From Bacilli bacterium (GTDB lineage: Bacteria; Bacillota_I; Bacilli_A; RF39; UBA660), in assembly GCA_017459965.1 (NCBI GenBank), contig JAFUBW010000013.1, positions 1 to 43,882 of the forward strand: a stretch of DNA of 43,882 nt. Direction: 5' to 3'. This document shows, piece by piece, positions 40,114 through 43,882 of this stretch. The translations under genes and the position numbers were made by a program. Position 1 is the first letter of the stretch, and every line of letters starts with the position of its first letter. The notes under the pieces are model-generated. The model had not been told where the DNA came from. It worked only from the letters and a program-made list of their open reading frames with translations, and did not search any database.

Positions 40114-40413
40114 ATGAATTACGATAAAACTGTTGTTTATGAGGATCAAAGACCTGGATTTGAAAGTTATAATATGATGAATATGACTTACCCAAATATG
40201 CCTATGATGCCTAATATGGGATTTATGCCCAATAATAACAACATGAATAGTTATAATAATTTAGAAAATAGAGTATCAATTTTAGAAAAAAAAGTTCAAA
40301 ACTTAGAAAATTCTATTAATAAATTACAAAATAATATATATCCACAAGCTACTGACTATCAAACATATTCTACAGATTATTCTTCATACCAAAATTCAAT
40401 GAATATAATATAA
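40114..40413 (+). CDS. Asn/Met/Tyr-rich coiled-coil protein, possible spore-coat component
   Basis: The 99-residue protein starts at ATG 40114, behind GGAGGTGTCCT. Residues 17-45 are Met/Asn/Pro/Tyr-rich (MMNMTYPNMPMMPNMGF). A short coiled coil follows (LENRVSILEKKVQNLENSIN, about 49-68), then a Gln/Tyr/Ser/Thr-rich tail. Such composition is common in spore coat and spore-surface proteins but is not proof. It is one of only two plus-strand genes and has a promoter-like sequence for mother-cell sigma factors. I do not recognise a family. Confidence 0.85.
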   Translation: MNYDKTVVYEDQRPGFESYNMMNMTYPNMPMMPNMGFMPNNNNMNSYNNLENRVSILEKKVQNLENSINKLQNNIYPQATDYQTYSTDYSSYQNSMNII

Positions 40414-40437
40414 AATACCTTTAAAAAGGTATTTTAT
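40413..40437. terminator. Bidirectional terminator between the coat-like gene and the cse60-like gene
   Basis: A 10-bp stem, AAATACCTTT/AAAGGTATTT, with A and T runs on either side, between two convergent genes. Confidence 0.85.
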
Positions 40438-40601
40438 TTATATATAATCATTGCAGAAAAACAATATACTTGTTCTTCTGAAAAAATAGATATACTTACT
40501 TGATATTTAATATCTATTATATCTTTATGATCTTCTAAAAAATTATTAACAGCATTTTCTAAATCAGATTCATGCGATTCATCAAATATTTTCACTTTCA
40601 T
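40434..40601 (-). CDS. Cse60-like small sporulation-family protein
   Basis: This small frame of 55 codons starts behind GGTGATAAT. It reads MKVKIFDESHESDLENAVNN, then FLEDHKDIIDIKYQVSISIF, then SEEQVYCFSAMIIYK. Length and blocks (KVFDE start, DIKYQVS, YCFSAMIIY end) match what I know of the Cse60 family, a small protein controlled by sigma-E in B. subtilis, though relatives also occur in non-sporulating Bacilli. Its molecular role is unknown. It follows a lipoprotein gene and a terminator hairpin; no clear promoter of its own is seen. Confidence 0.75.
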   Translation of the reverse strand: MKVKIFDESHESDLENAVNNFLEDHKDIIDIKYQVSISIFSEEQVYCFSAMIIYK

Positions 40602-40610
40602 ATTATCACC

Positions 40611-40640
40611 AAAATAAAAATAACATATTAAATGTTATTT
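40611..40640 (-). terminator. Terminator after the lipoprotein gene at 40635
   Basis: Stem AATAACAT/ATGTTATT and a T-rich tail, overlapping the stop. Confidence 0.7.
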
Positions 40641-41138
40641 TTTTGTCACATAATAAGATGTATATGATTTATTATCTATTTTATAAGATATTAATACTTT
40701 TATTTCTACATCAAGATTATCTATATCTCCTTCATAAGGTATATATCCAACAAGTATAACTCCTGATGGTTTTTTATTTGGTATTAACTTTACTTTTTTA
40801 TCAAATATACCTACAGATGGAAATACATCATCAGTTTGTTTATTATGAACTGCAAGTGCTTTTACATCTGTTATATTATTAGTAGGATTATCAATTATTA
40901 CTTGATATCTTACTTCATCATCCATTTTTTCATATTTAACTTCAACAGTAAAAGGTAAATCTTCTGAAGTTTCTTTTATTTTTTTTAATTTTTGAATATA
41001 TTTTATATATGTATCTTTTTCATTTTCAATTTTTATTTTTTTAGTTTCTTTTTTTGGTTGTTCTTTATTAAAAGTACATCCAAAAAGAGTAAATATTAAT
41101 ATAAATAAAATTAAAAATAACAATAATCTATTTTTCAT
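40635..41138 (-). CDS. Lipoprotein, function unknown
   Basis: This 167-residue protein has a lipoprotein signal with lipobox TLFGC (Cys at residue 21). A Lys/Glu-rich spacer precedes a beta-rich domain (about 60-165: FTVEVKYEKMDDEVRYQVII, NPTNNITDVKALAVHNK, GVILVGYIPYEGD). The domain looks like an immunoglobulin-type extracellular fold (inference). It lies one base after the nucleosidase stop, so it is the last or next-to-last gene of the scpA operon. I do not recognise the family. Confidence 0.88.
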   Translation of the reverse strand: MKNRLLLFLILFILIFTLFGCTFNKEQPKKETKKIKIENEKDTYIKYIQKLKKIKETSEDLPFTVEVKYEKMDDEVRYQVIIDNPTNNITDVKALAVHNKQTDDVFPSVGIFDKKVKLIPNKKPSGVILVGYIPYEGDIDNLDVEIKVLISYKIDNKSYTSYYVTKK

Positions 41139-41139
41139 A

Positions 41140-41796
41140 TTATATTACCTCTGGTAAATAATCTTCAATTAATTTTTTCATTACAAGAGGTGTATTTTCT
41201 TCATAAACATCAATTTGTTCATCCAAACCATCACTATTTTTCATTGGTCTATCTGAAATTCCTCTTATAATTACATAATCTATATTATTTGTAATAGCAA
41301 CTTTAATAACAGCTGAACTTTCCATATCTGATGCATCAATACCATTACTAGCAAGATAAGTTAAATCTTTCCATGAAACTAATGCTTTATCAGATGTCCC
41401 AAGAATACCATCATAATAATCTAATGATATATTTACTTTTGGAACATCTATAAAAGCATCTTCTTCAATTTCAATTGTCATATCTCTAATTATAGAATCA
41501 TAATCTACTACTTTTTCTGGAATAATAACATCTAAATAATTATATGAATCATTAACTGCAGCACATGTACCTATAGTAATTATTTTTTCTAAAGAAAATC
41601 TATCTATCATATATTGAACAGAAGCAGCTGCATTTACTTTTCTTGCACCACTTCTAAAGAAAACAACATCTTTATTTTTAAATATTGTTCTATAAAATTC
41701 ACCATAAGGATACTTTTCTAAATGAGAATCATCTATGTTATATATTTCAAGTAATGTTTTCCATTCTAATTTAGATGAAATAACTACTCCTATCAT
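41140..41796 (-). CDS. Nucleoside phosphorylase/MTA-SAH nucleosidase family protein
   Basis: This 218-residue protein starts MIGVVISSKLEWKTLLEIYN. It has the family's glycine-rich strand ITIGTCAAV (about 74-82), the substrate-binding IDASDMESSAVIKVA (with the Met-Glu of the ribose site) and RGISDRP with the catalytic Asp. This is closest in feel to 5'-methylthioadenosine/S-adenosylhomocysteine nucleosidase, which clears by-products of SAM. Another nucleoside could be the substrate. Its start overlaps the scpB stop by four bases. Confidence 0.85.
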   Translation of the reverse strand: MIGVVISSKLEWKTLLEIYNIDDSHLEKYPYGEFYRTIFKNKDVVFFRSGARKVNAAASVQYMIDRFSLEKIITIGTCAAVNDSYNYLDVIIPEKVVDYDSIIRDMTIEIEEDAFIDVPKVNISLDYYDGILGTSDKALVSWKDLTYLASNGIDASDMESSAVIKVAITNNIDYVIIRGISDRPMKNSDGLDEQIDVYEENTPLVMKKLIEDYLPEVI

Positions 41797-42347
41797 ACTT
41801 CTTCTCCTTCTTCTTTATATCTAGTTTGAAATAAATCTTCTTCTAATACTTCTATTTCTTCTTCAGTAAGTTCTGGTAGATCATCCTTACTAGATAGATT
41901 AAAATAATCTAAGAAATGATCTGTTGTTTTATAAAGCATTGGACGACCTGGAAGATCACTTCTACCTACACCCTCTACAAAACCTTTAGATATTAAATTT
42001 CTAATCATAACAGATGAATTGACTCCTCTTATATCATCAATTTGAATTCTTGTTACTGGTTCATTATAAGCAATTATCGCAAGCGTTTCTAAAGCTGATT
42101 TACTTAAATTATTGCTAACTTCATCTGTTAGTTTTTTTATATAATCTTTATATTCTTCTTTTGTTATTAATTTATATTTATTACCTAATAACTTAAGTTC
42201 TATACCACGATTTTCATATTGTCCCTCAAGTAATTTTAATTCTTTTTTTACTTCTTCTTCATTTATTTCAAGTATATTAGAAATTTCTTCTAGTGATAAA
42301 CCATCTTCCCCTACTGCGAACAATATAGCTTCTAATATATTACTCAT
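41793..42347 (-). CDS. scpB: Segregation and condensation protein B
   Basis: This 184-residue protein has two winged-helix domains: EAILFAVGEDGLSLEEISNI at the start and ALETLAIIAYNEPVTRIQID (about 85-104), with GRSDLPGRPMLYKTTDHFLD. ScpB dimers bind ScpA in the SMC condensin complex and help compact and segregate origins. The start overlaps the end of scpA by eight bases. Confidence 0.96.
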   Translation of the reverse strand: MSNILEAILFAVGEDGLSLEEISNILEINEEEVKKELKLLEGQYENRGIELKLLGNKYKLITKEEYKDYIKKLTDEVSNNLSKSALETLAIIAYNEPVTRIQIDDIRGVNSSVMIRNLISKGFVEGVGRSDLPGRPMLYKTTDHFLDYFNLSSKDDLPELTEEEIEVLEEDLFQTRYKEEGEEV

Positions 42348-43071
42348 CTTTTACACCTTCTTTTGCAGATATCACAATGTTATTAAAATTATTTTCTTGA
42401 TTAATAGTTATCTCGCCGAATTTAGCCATTTCAAGAATTGATAAAAATGTTACTACAACATATTCTTTTGTTTTTATTTCAAACAAATCAAAGAAAGATA
42501 CTTTCTTTTTCTTTTTTAATACATTTCTTATTTGAATAGTTCTATCTGTAACAGATAATTCCTTTTTAGTAATTTTTGTTTCTCTTGGTTTTTCTTCTTC
42601 TTTTCTTTTTAAGAAATCATTTAAAGCCGATAATAAATCCTCTAAAGAAATATCCCCATTATTTTGAATTTCATTATCTCTATACTTACTCAAATCAATA
42701 GGTTCTTTAGTAAATATATCTTTTCTTTCTAATTCTAATTCTTTAAAAGTATCTATCATATCTTTATATTTTTTATATTCAAGTAATCTATTAATTAATG
42801 CTTCTTTTGGATCTTCTTCATATTCATCTTCACCTAAATCATTATTATTAGGAAGAAGTAATTTAGATTTTAATTCTATTAATTCAGATGCCATGACTAA
42901 ATATTCAGAAGCTATATCTAAATTCATCTCTTGCATACTTTTTATAAAATCTAAATATTGTTTAGTTATTTCTTCAATAGAAATATCATATATATCCATT
43001 TTAGAAGTTTTAATCAAATGTAAAAGTAAGTCTAGTGGACCTTCAAAATCATTAATAACAAAATTTTGCAT
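42340..43071 (-). CDS. scpA: Segregation and condensation protein A (kleisin)
   Basis: This 243-residue protein has the N-terminal kleisin block FEGPLDLLLHLIKTSKMDIY (about 9-28) and the helical SEYLVMASELIELKSKLLLP (about 61-80). The C-terminal winged helix contains VVTFLSILEMAKFGEITI. ScpA bridges the two SMC heads. It heads the scpA-scpB-nucleosidase-lipoprotein unit. In B. subtilis, ribT precedes it; here a variable surface gene does. Confidence 0.96.
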   Translation of the reverse strand: MQNFVINDFEGPLDLLLHLIKTSKMDIYDISIEEITKQYLDFIKSMQEMNLDIASEYLVMASELIELKSKLLLPNNNDLGEDEYEEDPKEALINRLLEYKKYKDMIDTFKELELERKDIFTKEPIDLSKYRDNEIQNNGDISLEDLLSALNDFLKRKEEEKPRETKITKKELSVTDRTIQIRNVLKKKKKVSFFDLFEIKTKEYVVVTFLSILEMAKFGEITINQENNFNNIVISAKEGVKDE

Positions 43072-43096
43072 TATTTCACCTACTTACCTTTATATA

Positions 43097-43102
43097 ATTA
43101 TA
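43097..43102 (-). promoter_or_regulatory. -10 box of scpA promoter
   Basis: TATAAT at 43097-43102. The -35 is only a T-rich stretch, within the preceding terminator tail. Confidence 0.45.
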
Positions 43103-43112
43103 CCACTTTATT

Positions 43113-43140
43113 AAATAAAAAAAAAGACTTATGTCTTTTA
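43113..43140 (-). terminator. Terminator after variable surface gene copy 3
   Basis: Stem AAAAGAC/GTCTTTT with a 4-base loop and nine T on the minus strand, overlapping the stop. Confidence 0.85.
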
Positions 43141-43882
43141 ATAAAAACTTAATCTTTTTGCTTCAACACGATTTGTACCACCAGCTGCACCATTTTTTAC
43201 ATTAATATCATAATTATTTCCATCAGCGCAATAAAACACTCCACTATAAGAATTCATGCCTTCAATTAATTGGTCTATAACATTTGAATTAGATGATAAT
43301 GTTATTTTAACACCAGTAACTGACTGCCCAGCCCATCTTGCATCTATAAGAATAATACTACCTGTTACACAAGAAAAACTTCCTACTTTTTTGTATGATG
43401 TACTAGGCGTATAATTAGTACTGGCAAGAACGGTTTCAATCTTTACTTGTTTTCCAACTTCCTTCCCATTCACCATCACCGGATTTCCCCTTAAGTCAAG
43501 TGTTCCTTTCCCACTACTTCCAGAAGAATCTCTTGCATCTAAAACTGTTGTATCTTTACTAGGACTATAATAAAATAAACCTCTATTTACAGATGAACTA
43601 TCTCGAATAACAACCCCTCTACTACCAGAAGAATTTGAATTTTTAATTCTTAACCACTCGTCAGTGCCACTCTTTTCAAAATAACTTTCCGGCGAATTTT
43701 GCCATCTACCTTCGAGCACGCCAATACGGCTTTCTAGGCTAGAGTAATCAGAAGCATTTTGATAAAGTTCATCAATAGCGCCTTGAACATTATCAGAAGA
43801 AATACCAGAAGAAGAATTATCAAAAGAAACTTCAGAAGAAGAATATAAATAATTAGCAGCAAAAACAGAAATAATACTACTA
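43138..43882 (-). CDS. Variable surface protein, copy 3 (N terminus beyond right edge)
   Basis: The frame is open to the right edge, so an internal GTG near LEGRW is not the start. The visible 247 residues begin in the membrane segment (SSIISVFAANYLYSSSEVSF). They continue through the same stalk as copy 2 to LEGRW. A first variable segment (about 50-120: DEWLRIKNSNSSGSRGVVIR) and the constant block DLRGNPVMVNG follow, then a different second variable domain ending RVEAKRLSFY. The head is a beta-rich, fibre-like domain. Its promoter lies outside the window; a poly-G tract there is predicted. Confidence 0.9.
   Translation of the reverse strand, partial: SSIISVFAANYLYSSSEVSFDNSSSGISSDNVQGAIDELYQNASDYSSLESRIGVLEGRWQNSPESYFEKSGTDEWLRIKNSNSSGSRGVVIRDSSSVNRGLFYYSPSKDTTVLDARDSSGSSGKGTLDLRGNPVMVNGKEVGKQVKIETVLASTNYTPSTSYKKVGSFSCVTGSIILIDARWAGQSVTGVKITLSSNSNVIDQLIEGMNSYSGVFYCADGNNYDINVKNGAAGGTNRVEAKRLSFY
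43702..43882. repeat. Constant stalk/anchor repeat, copy 3 (pairs with 36269-36449)
   Basis: A gap-free match of 181 bases at an offset of 7433, with about six mismatches, lying on the same strand as the other copy. Direct orientation allows deletion or gene conversion between the two loci. Confidence 0.95.

Noticed and set aside
104-43137. tRNA, rRNA or named riboswitch genes
   Set aside because: I saw no cloverleaf, rRNA segment or known riboswitch core in the short intergenic regions. No gene-free stretch exceeds 300 bases.

Overview
The window is an AT-rich (roughly a quarter G+C by eye) Gram-positive chromosome segment from the Bacilli side of the Firmicutes. It uses the standard bacterial code: TGA ends trmB and Trp is TGG. 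It carries peptidoglycan genes, so it is not a wall-less mycoplasma. Gene order (rpsB-tsf-frr; mraZ-rsmH-ftsL-pbpB-spoVD-mraY; ylbD-ylbE-ylbF-rsmD; parE-parC; scpA-scpB) resembles Bacillus subtilis, with several genes missing. Compact spacing and GFTLIELL pseudopilins suggest an uncultured gut-type Bacilli lineage with a reduced genome (inference). Nearly all genes lie on the minus strand, and most end in a small A/T hairpin terminator that overlaps the stop codon.

Layout. 1-103: left-edge fragment of a variable surface-protein family. 173-4714: zinc-ribbon membrane protein, 84-bp-repeat solenoid protein, khpA, rpsP, cotE, a secreted protein, frr and a hypothetical. 4787-8170: tsf, rpsB, murF. 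8283-11523: a small predicted thiol-fold protein on the plus strand, an HD hydrolase, priA. 11646-13544: a 632-residue repeat-rich surface protein behind two near-consensus promoters. 13702-22271: TPR protein and dcw cluster under a MraZ-type operator. 22385-24920: nfo, two type IV-pilin-like genes, rsmD. 24979-28654: a DUF1016 nuclease-like gene inside the ylb cluster, then a DUF2207 protein. 28672-34734: lemA, a KilA-N gene, parC, parE. 34830-36628: an anchored extracellular protein, an orphan tail fragment and a second variable surface gene. 36706-43071: gpmI, lipoproteins, trmB, a predicted thiol protease-like protein, a coat-like protein, a small cse60-like gene, a nucleosidase, scpB, scpA. 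43138-43882: a third variable surface gene, cut by the right edge.

Two themes stand out. First, the three variable surface genes share a constant membrane anchor and coiled-coil stalk, have diverged heads, and (where the 5' end is visible) a run of 9 or 10 G just upstream of the start. This looks like a phase-variable, modular, tail-fibre-like adhesin system; an abandoned C-terminal module lies directly after the middle copy. Second, sporulation genes are scattered through the segment (cotE, spoVD, ylbD, a cse60-like gene and a coat-like Asn/Met-rich protein). Several have sequences resembling sigma-E or sigma-K promoters immediately upstream, so this lineage may make endospores.
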